The translations under genes and the position numbers were made by a program. A DNA stretch of 12,831 bases from Deltaproteobacteria bacterium. GTDB lineage: Bacteria > Desulfobacterota > Binatia > UBA9968. Of the stretch, positions 6,245-12,526 are shown piece by piece (within the stretch, counting starts at the first letter, position 1; every line of letters begins with the position of its first letter). The stretch lies in NCBI GenBank assembly GCA_023250495.1, contig JAHFAP010000067.1, forward strand, positions 1 to 12,831. The letters run 5' to 3'. The notes under the pieces were generated by a model that made no database searches, was not told the DNA's origin, and saw only the letters and a list, made by a program, of their open reading frames with translations.

Positions 6245-7435
6245 ATGCGTGTCAACGCGCTCGCGGACATCACCGTCATTGAGTGCTCGACGTTTGTAAC
6301 CGGTCCGTATGCGGCGGCGCTGTTGGCCGACCTCGGAGCGCGCGTTATCAAGATCGAAGCGCCGCCTGATGGAGATCCTTACCGCTACTTCGCGCCGGAC
6401 CCGTTTTTTAGCCCGAACTTCGCGCACCTGAACCGCAACAAGGAGAGTCTCGCGCTCGATCTCAAGACTCAGAAGGGGAGAGATATTTGCGTCGAGTTGA
6501 TTAAGAGGGCGGATGTTTTCCTGGAGAATTTCCGGCCCGGGACTGCGGAGCGTCTGGGTCTCGGCTACGAGGCTCTGCGCTCGATGAATCCCAAATTAGT
6601 TTATTGCTCCATCTCCGCCTTCGGCCAGAGCGGCCCCTACGCGGACAAGCCCGGCTTCGACACTTTGGGTCAAGCGATGAGCGGACTTCTGAGTCTCCTC
6701 ACGGATATGGAGCAGCCCAAGGTCATGGGGATAGCGCTTTCGGATTACGCGACGGGTCTCTCCGCTGGCTACGGGATTCTGGGCGCTCTGCTCGCAGGCC
6801 AGAAAACCGAGCAAGGCGCCAAGGTCGAGACTTCTTTGCTGCGGGCCACTTTGTCTTTCATCGGCGAGACGGGCGCGGGCTATTTGCGAACAGGCCAGAT
6901 TCCTGACCGGCTCGCTCGGGTCAAGAACGCTCACGCGTTTGCCTTTGTGGCAAAGGACGGATTACCGTTGGTTGTCCATTGTTCGGTCCCGGAAAAATTC
7001 TGGGACGCTTTCTTGAAGGCTGTGGACAGGATGGATCTCGCGGCGGACCGGAGGTTTGGAACCAGGGACAGCCGGAGGAAAAATTACGTCGAGCTCGAAA
7101 ACGAGCTTGCCGTGACCTTCGCGACCAGGAGTAGAAGCGAATGGCTGAAGAGACTGGAGCAAAACGACGTCCCTGCGGCGCCGCTTTACAACATGGCCGA
7201 GGTCTTGAGCGATCCTCAGGTGAAACATCTGGGATTGGTTGAAGAGGTCGAACATCCCAAAGCAGGAAAATTAAAATTCGTGGGACCTGCGGTGAGCTAC
7301 ACGAATCTCGCCACGAAAAGCGCGATGCCTCCGCCTCTCCTCGGAGAACAGACGGCGGCGATTCTGCTTGAGCTTGGATACAGTCACGCCGCTGTAAAGG
7401 AGCTCGAAGGCCAGGGCGTTATCAGGATTGGTTAA
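6245..7435 (+). CDS. CoA-transferase, class III (CaiB/BaiF family)
   Basis: A 396-residue cytoplasmic enzyme that moves CoA between carboxylic acids through an aspartyl-CoA thioester intermediate. The family N-terminus is complete (ALADITVIECSTFVTGPYAA, then LLADLGARVIKIEAP), followed by HLNRNKESLALDLK, NFRPGTAERLGL and LVYCSISAFGQSGPY. The expected catalytic Asp is D167 in ALSDYATGLSAGYGILGAL, at the place of D169 in characterised members. ATG 6245 is chosen because family homology starts there; TTG 6224 would add seven residues and has poor spacing to its nearest purine run. The Shine-Dalgarno for 6245 is weak. In this cluster it probably activates the transported or degraded acid to its CoA ester. 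Substrate unknown. Confidence 0.93.
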   Translation: MRVNALADITVIECSTFVTGPYAAALLADLGARVIKIEAPPDGDPYRYFAPDPFFSPNFAHLNRNKESLALDLKTQKGRDICVELIKRADVFLENFRPGTAERLGLGYEALRSMNPKLVYCSISAFGQSGPYADKPGFDTLGQAMSGLLSLLTDMEQPKVMGIALSDYATGLSAGYGILGALLAGQKTEQGAKVETSLLRATLSFIGETGAGYLRTGQIPDRLARVKNAHAFAFVAKDGLPLVVHCSVPEKFWDAFLKAVDRMDLAADRRFGTRDSRRKNYVELENELAVTFATRSRSEWLKRLEQNDVPAAPLYNMAEVLSDPQVKHLGLVEEVEHPKAGKLKFVGPAVSYTNLATKSAMPPPLLGEQTAAILLELGYSHAAVKELEGQGVIRIG

Positions 7436-7471
7436 AGGGTTGCAGGGTTTAAGGGTTGAAGGGTTCAAGGG
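7436..7471 (+). repeat. Period-8 tandem repeat (AGGGTTNN), about 4.5 copies
   Basis: Units AGGGTTGC, AGGGTTTA, AGGGTTGA, AGGGTTCA and a final AGGG follow one another exactly, starting at the base after the stop codon of the CoA-transferase gene. The first six bases are invariant and the last two vary. It runs straight into the hairpin at 7472-7522. Confidence 0.75.
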
Positions 7472-7522
7472 AACCCTCACCCTTCCCTCTCCCTGGAAGG
7501 GAGAGGATTAAAGGTGAGGGTT
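7472..7522. repeat. Long intergenic hairpin (two-step inverted repeat)
   Basis: An outer 10-bp perfect stem, AACCCTCACC (7472-7481) with GGTGAGGGTT (7513-7522), and an inner 9-bp perfect stem, CCTCTCCCT (7486-7494) with AGGGAGAGG (7498-7506), are separated by short internal loops; the terminal loop is GGA. There is no U-tract, so it is not a classical terminator. Palindromes of the CCCTCTCCC/GGGAGAGGG kind recur as dispersed intergenic elements in many bacterial genomes, so a REP- or MITE-like element is the best guess. It ends 14 bases before the next start codon. Confidence 0.7.
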
Positions 7523-7536
7523 GAAGGGGAATAGAA

Positions 7537-8538
7537 ATGATTCATGACATCGAGATCAATTCGGCGGCGCATTATCCGGCCGCCGGCGTCATCGATCTGG
7601 TTGAGCTGGCCGAGAAGGTGGGATTCGGCGCTTTCTGGAAAGGGGAGTCGAACAGCACGGACCCGATGGTCCTTCTTTCCGCAGCTGCGAGCCGGACCAA
7701 ATCCATCAAACTCGGAACGGCTATCTACCATATATATGGCAGAAGTCCGGTGACGCTCGGAATCCAATCCGCCACCTTGCAGGATCTTTCCGGAGGGAGA
7801 TTGCTCCTGGGGCTCGGCGTCGCGAACAAGAGCATCGCCGCCTGGCACGGCGGCGTGTTCGACCGTCCGCTGCGGCGCGCGCGCGAGTATATCGAAATCG
7901 TCCGCAAAGTCGCCGCGGGTGAGCGTGTCGAGTACGAGGGAGAAATCTACCAGACAGGCAAGCGCTTCCAATTATCGTGGAAGCCGAGCCATCCGAAGTT
8001 TCCCGTTTATCTCGCAGGGCTTGGGCCCCAGATGACCAAGCTTGTCGGAAAGATCGCCGACGGCGTTTTCATCAACATGGCGACGCCGGCGAAGATTCGC
8101 GAGATCGCCGCGCGGGTGCGCGAGGGAGCGAAAGAGGCGGGTCGTGACCCGACCAAGATCGAGATTATCGCCAAGTGCAGGGTCTCGCTTAACCCAGATC
8201 GATCGCTGGCGCGCTCGAAGCTGCGGCAGGTGCTCACCTTCTACAACCTGGCGGATCATTACAGCGACATGCTCAAAGGGTTGGGCTTCGAAGCAGAGGT
8301 CGATGCCATTCAGGGAGCGTTTCAAAAGGGCGGATTCAAGGCGGCGATGGCAGCGTTGACCGACGACTATATGGATAAGCTTCCGGTCGTGCCCGGCACT
8401 TCGATCGCCGAGATCAAGGATAAACTGCTTCCATTCAAGGAAGCGGGCGTCACGCGCCTGGTGACTCCCTACGTGCCGGTCACCGAGCCCGTAGTCGAAG
8501 ACGCGAGGAGATTTTTGCAAGAATGGGGGAGGGGATAG
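7537..8538 (+). CDS. LLM-class flavin-dependent oxidoreductase (bacterial luciferase-like)
   Basis: A 333-residue TIM-barrel enzyme of the luciferase-like / F420-dependent methylene-H4MPT reductase superfamily. Visible marks are LAEKVGFGAFWKGES (residues 24-38), TKSIKLGTAIYHIYGRSP (54-71), the family signature LSGGRLLLGLGVAN (84-97), REYIEIVRKV (116-125) and FPVYLAGLGPQMTKLVGKIA after it. Members use FMNH2 or F420 to oxidise or reduce small organics; which cofactor applies cannot be read here. A purine-rich GGGGA lies a few bases before the ATG. The gene stands between two repeat-bearing gaps and in the same direction as the CoA-transferase and amidohydrolase genes, so it likely catalyses a redox step of the same pathway. 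Confidence 0.92.
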   Translation: MIHDIEINSAAHYPAAGVIDLVELAEKVGFGAFWKGESNSTDPMVLLSAAASRTKSIKLGTAIYHIYGRSPVTLGIQSATLQDLSGGRLLLGLGVANKSIAAWHGGVFDRPLRRAREYIEIVRKVAAGERVEYEGEIYQTGKRFQLSWKPSHPKFPVYLAGLGPQMTKLVGKIADGVFINMATPAKIREIAARVREGAKEAGRDPTKIEIIAKCRVSLNPDRSLARSKLRQVLTFYNLADHYSDMLKGLGFEAEVDAIQGAFQKGGFKAAMAALTDDYMDKLPVVPGTSIAEIKDKLLPFKEAGVTRLVTPYVPVTEPVVEDARRFLQEWGRG

Positions 8539-8542
8539 CGAG

Positions 8543-8639
8543 TTTGTTGGGTTTGTTGAGTTTGTTGGGTTTGTTGAGTTTGTTGAGTTCTTTGAGTTCA
8601 ACCCAATCAACCCAATGAACCTAATCAACTCAATCAACT
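8543..8639. repeat. Palindromic array of 9-base units
   Basis: Five consecutive TTTGTTGRG units (8543-8587), then TTCTTTGAG (8588-8596), are followed by four units of the near-complementary series (CAACCCAAT twice, GAACCTAAT, CAACTCAAT; 8599-8634) and CAACT. Within each nine-base step seven positions can pair, leaving small internal loops, so the transcript could form a long periodic hairpin just before the amidohydrolase start. It begins four bases after the stop of the flavin enzyme gene. Not a terminator: there is no U-tract. Confidence 0.8.
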
Positions 8640-8657
8640 GAGTTCTGGAGGTGAATC

Positions 8658-9671
8658 ATGTGTGATTTTGCGGCGGATGCCGAGGCGGCAGCTAGTTTGA
8701 TGGTGGGGCGGACCCTGAGCGTGGAGCGGGTGCGACAGCTCAATGCCAAAGACTATTTTTATCAGATGCTCAAAGATAACCCGGAGATGCTCAAGATATA
8801 TCCGGGGATCGAGAATGAGCTTTTGAACGGGGCGATTGACTGCCACATCCATGCGTATCCGGATTTTGTCCATCGCTCGCAGGACATGATCCAGATGGCC
8901 GTGGACGCCTCCAAGGCGGGTATGCGCGCCCTGGCCTTCAAGGATCACTGGAACATCAGCTGCAACGCGGCGTATCTTGCGCAGCGTCACGTTGACTATT
9001 TGGTCGAGAAGGGTGAGCTGCCGCACCGCGTCGAGATTTACGGCGGCGCGGGAACCTGTCACGGCATGAACGTGGAATATATCCGCGTGGCCCTTCAATA
9101 TCCAAACTTCAGGATGATCTGGTTTCCGACTTTCACGTCGCTCGGATTCTGGCGCGGGGCAGGTCATCCGGAAAAAGGCGGAGTGAGGTTAGTTGGCGAA
9201 GATGGGAAGGTTCTGCCCGAGGTCGTCAAGATCATGGAGCTGGCCGCTGAGAAAAAAGTCGGGATCGGCTTCGGTCACACCGACTTTCAGGAGCTGATGC
9301 CACTGGCCAGAAAAGCCAAGGAAATCGGGGTTAGAGCGACTCTAGATCATCCTTTACTTGAACTCAATAAGTTGCTGCTCGATGAGATGAAACAGCTCGC
9401 TGACCTTGGCATCTTCGTCGGGACTTACTGCCAGCCGATGATCCCGAGTCTCTACCAGCCTGTGGCGGACCCGATGGAGACGATCCGCACGATCAAGGAG
9501 ATCGGCCCGGAGCGCTGCATCATCGGCAGCGACTTCGGCCAGGTGCTGCACATGGACGCCATCGACGGCATGCGCGTCTTTATCCGCGCGCTGCTCGGCT
9601 TCGGGATCAAGCCGAATGAGATCAGCGTGATGTTAAAAGACAATCCCGCCAAGTTGATGTGGCTGGATTAG
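8658..9671 (+). CDS. Metal-dependent amidohydrolase-like protein (DUF6282-like)
   Basis: A 337-residue protein with amidohydrolase-superfamily metal-site residues: the HxH pair H63/H65 in IDCHIHAYPD, K95 and H97 in LAFKDHW, H207 in GFGHTD, H231 in ATLDHPLLE, and D292 in IIGSDFGQ, close to the C-terminal catalytic Asp of TIM-barrel hydrolases. The C-terminal DNPAKLMWLD is also typical. Members hydrolyse amide, ester or ring C-N bonds or decarboxylate aromatic acids. I think the DUF6282 group is right, from memory of its HxH/FKDH/SDFGQ pattern. GGAGG lies 6 bases before the ATG and directly after the palindromic repeat. This is the last gene of the catabolic run; the integron-type region follows. 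Confidence 0.85.
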   Translation: MCDFAADAEAAASLMVGRTLSVERVRQLNAKDYFYQMLKDNPEMLKIYPGIENELLNGAIDCHIHAYPDFVHRSQDMIQMAVDASKAGMRALAFKDHWNISCNAAYLAQRHVDYLVEKGELPHRVEIYGGAGTCHGMNVEYIRVALQYPNFRMIWFPTFTSLGFWRGAGHPEKGGVRLVGEDGKVLPEVVKIMELAAEKKVGIGFGHTDFQELMPLARKAKEIGVRATLDHPLLELNKLLLDEMKQLADLGIFVGTYCQPMIPSLYQPVADPMETIRTIKEIGPERCIIGSDFGQVLHMDAIDGMRVFIRALLGFGIKPNEISVMLKDNPAKLMWLD

Positions 9672-9898
9672 GCGTGAGTTGCTTGAGCGCCGGTCGAGAT
9701 AGGCTGCGGGTGGTTTGGGAAATAGGCCGCCCAATTCGGCGGCGTTTCGCGGCCAGCAGGTTGTTGACAGTTTGGAGAAGTTGGCTGATATTGCAACTGA
9801 TTCGAATCTGATTAGTGGAGTCGTGTTGGGAGATAGGCCGACCGGCATTTGTCGCCTGCTAAAGCGGCTCACTTAATAGCAACTGTGAGGGGCCAATC
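9672..9898. other. Intergenic junction between the catabolic run and the cassette array
   Basis: No convincing gene. It holds a near-perfect direct repeat TTGGGARATAGGCCG (9715-9729 and 9826-9840, 14 of 15 identical, 111 bases apart) and a GCCGCC/GGCGGC inverted repeat (9726-9743, 6-base loop) that could be a weak terminator. One plus-strand frame is open from 9703 to a TAA at 9874-9876 (in it: SAAFRGQQVVDSLEKLADIA) with no ATG; it could be the eroded tail of a lost gene. GAGGGG near 9888 serves as ribosome binding site for the gene at 9899. I find no integrase, no attI and no clear attC here, so the left border of the first cassette is undefined. Confidence 0.5.
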
Positions 9899-10939
9899 AT
9901 GGCATCCATGAAAGTTTGCGTCGTCGCCGAAGCGTCAAACTCACACAACAAGCGTCTTCAGAGTGCAGTGTCGCTCATAAATGCTTGTCAAAAGTACTAC
10001 CGTCTCGAATGCGCTAGCGACGCCCGACTCGCCCCAACCGGCAGGCCTGTTAACCCGAGTGCCCTGTGCGCCCAACTTGAAAGGACCTTACGCCAGAGCC
10101 ATTCAATATTCGTGACTGAAGACCCGTTTGACGATAATTGGTTCTCCCACGAGTACAGGTCATCGGCCATAATCACAACGGTTGACTGGGAGACACTTTA
10201 TGCCCCTCCGTCGCTCAAAGCCTACGTCATCTACCAAATCGCACAGGCGCTGGTTCATTTCTCCGCAGACATGAGCGAAGAAATGGCTCTGAAAATAGTA
10301 CACGAGCCGCCCGTGGGCTGTGTCTACGACATGGCGAGCAACAAACCGGACATCAAACTCGGGATGGTTGCGGGCAATCTTTGTCCCCGCTGTGTTGGTC
10401 AATTGAGGGCGCTAGGCACCGACGAAGAAGCCATTAATGCCGTCATAAGGATCGTGTCACTCGTTCGCTCGGAAGCTTCGGGTCGTCCGGTTGCCCTAAA
10501 CCCTCAAGAGGTCTTCATCGTGATGCGGTTCACGCGAAACGATGAAAATGATAATGCATGGAAGCATGGAATCAGACCGGGGGTCGAATCCTGTGGGCTG
10601 AAGCCAGTACGAGCCGATGCGAAAGTCGAATCTGGCCAGATACTGGAAAAAATCGATCGGTACATCAGAAGGTGCCGTTTGATCGTCGCCAAGGTCGACG
10701 AGAACAACTTGAACGTGTACTACGAGTTAGGCCTGGCAATGGGGTTTGATAAGGACGTCCTTCTAATCTCGGAAAGTAGCCTGGTTTTGAACTTGCCGTC
10801 AGACCTCAAGAACTGGGAGTGCCTCATTTACGACAAGGGAAATTACGACCAATTGGCTGCCAGGGTGCGCAAGTTCCTCTGCGACAACTACGGTCTGAAG
10901 CCGCTAACGTCTAACTTGGCGCTTCAGACCGATCGCTAA
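9899..10939 (+). CDS. Cassette protein 1: Cys-cluster N-terminal region plus TIR-/deoxyribosyltransferase-like domain
   Basis: A 346-residue protein with two parts. Residues about 1-195 contain a possible zinc site, GCVYDMASNKPDI (C141) and LCPRC (C162, C165), preceded by HEPPVG; I do not recognise the rest, and no HExxH protease motif is visible. Residues about 203-335 form a Rossmann-like domain: EVFIVMRF, a charged loop, QILEKIDRYIRRCRLIVAKV and LNVYYELGLAMGFDKDVLLI. That pattern belongs to the TIR-like / nucleoside 2-deoxyribosyltransferase-like group, with E276 of YYELGLA as the candidate catalytic Glu. An NAD-cleaving effector triggered by the N-terminal part is plausible but inferred. 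The last ten residues are encoded by the left arm of the attC-like site. GAGGGG supports the start; ATG 9908 is an alternative. Confidence 0.8.
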   Translation: MASMKVCVVAEASNSHNKRLQSAVSLINACQKYYRLECASDARLAPTGRPVNPSALCAQLERTLRQSHSIFVTEDPFDDNWFSHEYRSSAIITTVDWETLYAPPSLKAYVIYQIAQALVHFSADMSEEMALKIVHEPPVGCVYDMASNKPDIKLGMVAGNLCPRCVGQLRALGTDEEAINAVIRIVSLVRSEASGRPVALNPQEVFIVMRFTRNDENDNAWKHGIRPGVESCGLKPVRADAKVESGQILEKIDRYIRRCRLIVAKVDENNLNVYYELGLAMGFDKDVLLISESSLVLNLPSDLKNWECLIYDKGNYDQLAARVRKFLCDNYGLKPLTSNLALQTDR

Positions 10940-10966
10940 GAGCGCCGGCTGAGCTTTGCGTTATCT
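10909..10966 (+). other. attC-like recombination site A (58 bases)
   Basis: Left box GTCTAAC (10909-10915) opposes right box GTTATCT (10960-10966; recombination expected at G|TT, 10960/10961). The inner arms pair as CAG(A)CCG(AT)CGCT (from 10925) with AGCGCCGGCTG (10941-10951), leaving an unpaired A on the left arm, a hallmark of attC L'' boxes. The right box departs from consensus GTTRRRY in its fifth and sixth bases. The stop codon of the preceding gene lies inside the site. Confidence 0.72.
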
Positions 10967-10981
10967 GCGCGTGTACTGGAA

Positions 10982-11524
10982 ATGCACATCTCTGAACGGA
11001 AATTGACACTACGTGAGGAAACCCTGGAGGACCAGCTTCTCCCGCTTCTCCGCGACCGGGTCTTTCACGTTACCTCGCTGTCGAGGTTCCAGGCAATTAG
11101 CGGGAGTGGCTATATCAAGTCAAATCGTGATGGGAGCCTCGGAGATACCTTTGCGCAGTCCAAGATTAGTTTGGGTCGGGGTAAAGGATGGGTTTGCCTC
11201 TTCGATCTTCGTAATCAGACTACTGAAGCCATCCAACGTGGCCTAGAGTGTTTATATTTCCTTGCGCCTCGCCAGCTCGGCGACCACATCGCCTTTCTCC
11301 TCTTACATTCAACTGCGCACAATCAACTCGTAACCTGGGCCGATATTGCGACGAACACGGATCTGGCGGCGTTCCGTATTCCGCGTGTCGAATGCTGGTT
11401 TCCTGATAATCTTCCCATTAGTCTTTTAGAGGGGGCTTTGCTTGTACAGATCGTAAGACGGCCGGTTGATCCTAACGAAGTGACAGCTGCCATTTTGAGA
11501 ATCCACGGGCGGCACGGCAGCTAA
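10982..11524 (+). CDS. Cassette protein 2: unknown, 180 residues
   Basis: I do not recognise a named family. The protein has no signal peptide or membrane segment. Residues 27-44 (VFHVTSLSRFQAISGSGY) followed by IKSNRDG recall the 'YHiThi.nl..Il..G.i' opening of DarT-like and other ADP-ribosyltransferase folds, and WVCLFDLRN (70-78) and VECWFPDNLPISLLEGALLV (136-155) look like conserved blocks, but this resemblance is weak. The gene starts 15 bases after the right box of site A, has no good Shine-Dalgarno, and its TAA (11522-11524) lies in the left box of site B. That fit between two attC-like sites is strong support that it is a real cassette gene. Function open; an enzyme acting with the neighbouring TIR-type proteins is speculation. 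Confidence 0.8.
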   Translation: MHISERKLTLREETLEDQLLPLLRDRVFHVTSLSRFQAISGSGYIKSNRDGSLGDTFAQSKISLGRGKGWVCLFDLRNQTTEAIQRGLECLYFLAPRQLGDHIAFLLLHSTAHNQLVTWADIATNTDLAAFRIPRVECWFPDNLPISLLEGALLVQIVRRPVDPNEVTAAILRIHGRHGS

Positions 11525-11645
11525 CACAGCTCTTGAGCGCATCGGCTAGCAGCTTGGCTAATGGAACGAACTTCGGGTTTTGAAATCGATTCGCGGCGTG
11601 ATGCCAACGGCTCTTTTCGCCTCGCGCTCAGCTTAAACGTTAGGT
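11519..11645 (+). other. attC-like recombination site B (127 bases)
   Basis: Left box AGCTAAC (11519-11525) opposes a consensus right box GTTAGGT (11639-11645); five bases pair exactly (CTAAC/GTTAG). Nine bases inward on each side, GAGCGC (11535-11540) pairs with GCGCTC (11624-11629). The arms are thus symmetrically spaced, followed by a long variable terminal structure of about 80 bases, giving a site comparable in length to the long attC sites of Vibrio. Expected cut at 11639/11640. The stop codon of cassette gene 2 is within the left box. Confidence 0.75.
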
Positions 11646-11666
11646 GTGCTTTAACGCGGTAAAAAG

Positions 11667-12503
11667 ATGTCAAAGCCTGATTTTCTATTAGGGCACGAGC
11701 CTATTGGTGGTCGAATCAATGTGCGCCGAGAATTGAGACGGATTAGCGCAGACCCGATGCGGCCTTTGTTAGACATTCTCGGCGCAGAGAAATTCGCAAT
11801 CCTTAGTAGCGACAAATCAAGATACGAGAAGGCGTATTGGTTCTACTACCTGTCGTTAGATCGTTATCTACACGAAATGTCAGTAGCGGCACGCTACTCG
11901 AAAGGACCGTATTGGGTCCGGCGTTCCGGAGGAAAGGCTAGATATACGCCTCTCGAGCAGTCGCTTGCCGATCAGTATCGCAAGGTTGCCCCCTTCCTTG
12001 AGTACGACTTAGTAAATTGTCTTATTCACAGCCGGATTCTTCTGGACCGTGTAACGGGACTGGCTCGGCACTTTCTCAAAGGGAAAAGACTTCCTAGCTT
12101 CACGTCGTTCAACGATCACAAGAAGTTCTTTCTTAAGCTCAGCGAACCGTATGGGGTGCATGAAAAATATGCACAATATATCCGGGAGCAGACTGGTTGG
12201 TTCGAAATGCCATTAAAGGCCGTTCGGGACAAGTTTGTGGTGCATACCGGACCGAAGCACATGAGGTTTCTCGGATATCCTAACGACGGGTGGGAACTAG
12301 ATCTTAGTATCATCCTGCCCGACAGCGATGACCCTTCCAAACCGCTCTCTAAAGTCAAGTATATCGGAGTAAATGCAATTCGTCTCAGCCATGAAATAGA
12401 GGGTTTTCTGAAGTGGTTCTGCGAGTACGGGGTGTTTTCAATTACCCAGGCAGCACCTAACATCACGCTCAACCCGGACGCGCAAACGCTACGCGCCGGT
12501 TAG
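11667..12503 (+). CDS. Cassette protein 3: unknown helical protein with a HEPN-like Rx5H motif
   Basis: A 278-residue protein without signal peptide. A helical region around EYDLVNCLIHSRILLDRVTG (112-131) and the motif RDKFVVH (R187 to H193), in the context MPLKAVRDKFVVHTGPKHM, match the layout of HEPN-type proteins, in which a late helix carries RxxxxxH as the RNase active site. No nucleotidyltransferase partner is adjacent. If the HEPN reading is right, it could be an RNase that cuts host or phage RNA; a non-catalytic relative is equally possible. The gene begins 21 bases after the right box of site B. Its last 16 or so codons (ending NPDAQTLRAG) and stop are encoded within site C, common for cassette genes. 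Family assignment tentative. Confidence 0.82.
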   Translation: MSKPDFLLGHEPIGGRINVRRELRRISADPMRPLLDILGAEKFAILSSDKSRYEKAYWFYYLSLDRYLHEMSVAARYSKGPYWVRRSGGKARYTPLEQSLADQYRKVAPFLEYDLVNCLIHSRILLDRVTGLARHFLKGKRLPSFTSFNDHKKFFLKLSEPYGVHEKYAQYIREQTGWFEMPLKAVRDKFVVHTGPKHMRFLGYPNDGWELDLSIILPDSDDPSKPLSKVKYIGVNAIRLSHEIEGFLKWFCEYGVFSITQAAPNITLNPDAQTLRAG

Positions 12504-12516
12504 CTTCGCGTTAGGT
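12455..12516 (+). other. attC-like recombination site C (62 bases), the clearest of the three
   Basis: Left box ACCTAAC (12455-12461) is the exact reverse complement of right box GTTAGGT (12510-12516), and the latter fits the GTTRRRY consensus. The inner arms pair CCGG (12474-12477) and CGCG (12479-12482) with CGCG (12492-12495) and CCGG (12496-12499), leaving A12478 unpaired as expected for an L'' box, and a 9-base terminal loop (12483-12491). Length is close to the roughly 60-base attC sites of resistance cassettes. Expected cut at 12510/12511. Confidence 0.85.
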
Positions 12517-12526
12517 ACCTTCCGAT

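Noticed and set aside
7972..8637. A 221-codon minus-strand open frame opposite the flavin enzyme gene
   Set aside because: It lies antisense to a clear LLM-family gene, and its N-terminus is the translated 9-base repeat (Asn-Ser-Thr-Asn-Pro-Thr periodicity). It has no family features.
9633..9872. A 79-codon minus-strand frame across the end of the amidohydrolase gene
   Set aside because: It overlaps a well-supported gene end and has no recognisable domain or ribosome binding site; composition looks like a shadow.
9672..9898. A further attC or attI site left of the first cassette
   Set aside because: GAGCGCCGG near 9685 echoes an arm of site A, and GTTGGGA and GTTGACA occur, but I could not pair any of them into an R/L box structure.
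10909..12516. The three palindromes as transcription terminators or a CRISPR array
   Set aside because: They lack U-tracts, differ in length and inner sequence, and are 550-810 bases apart with whole genes between them; the shared CTAAC/GTTA ends fit attC instead.
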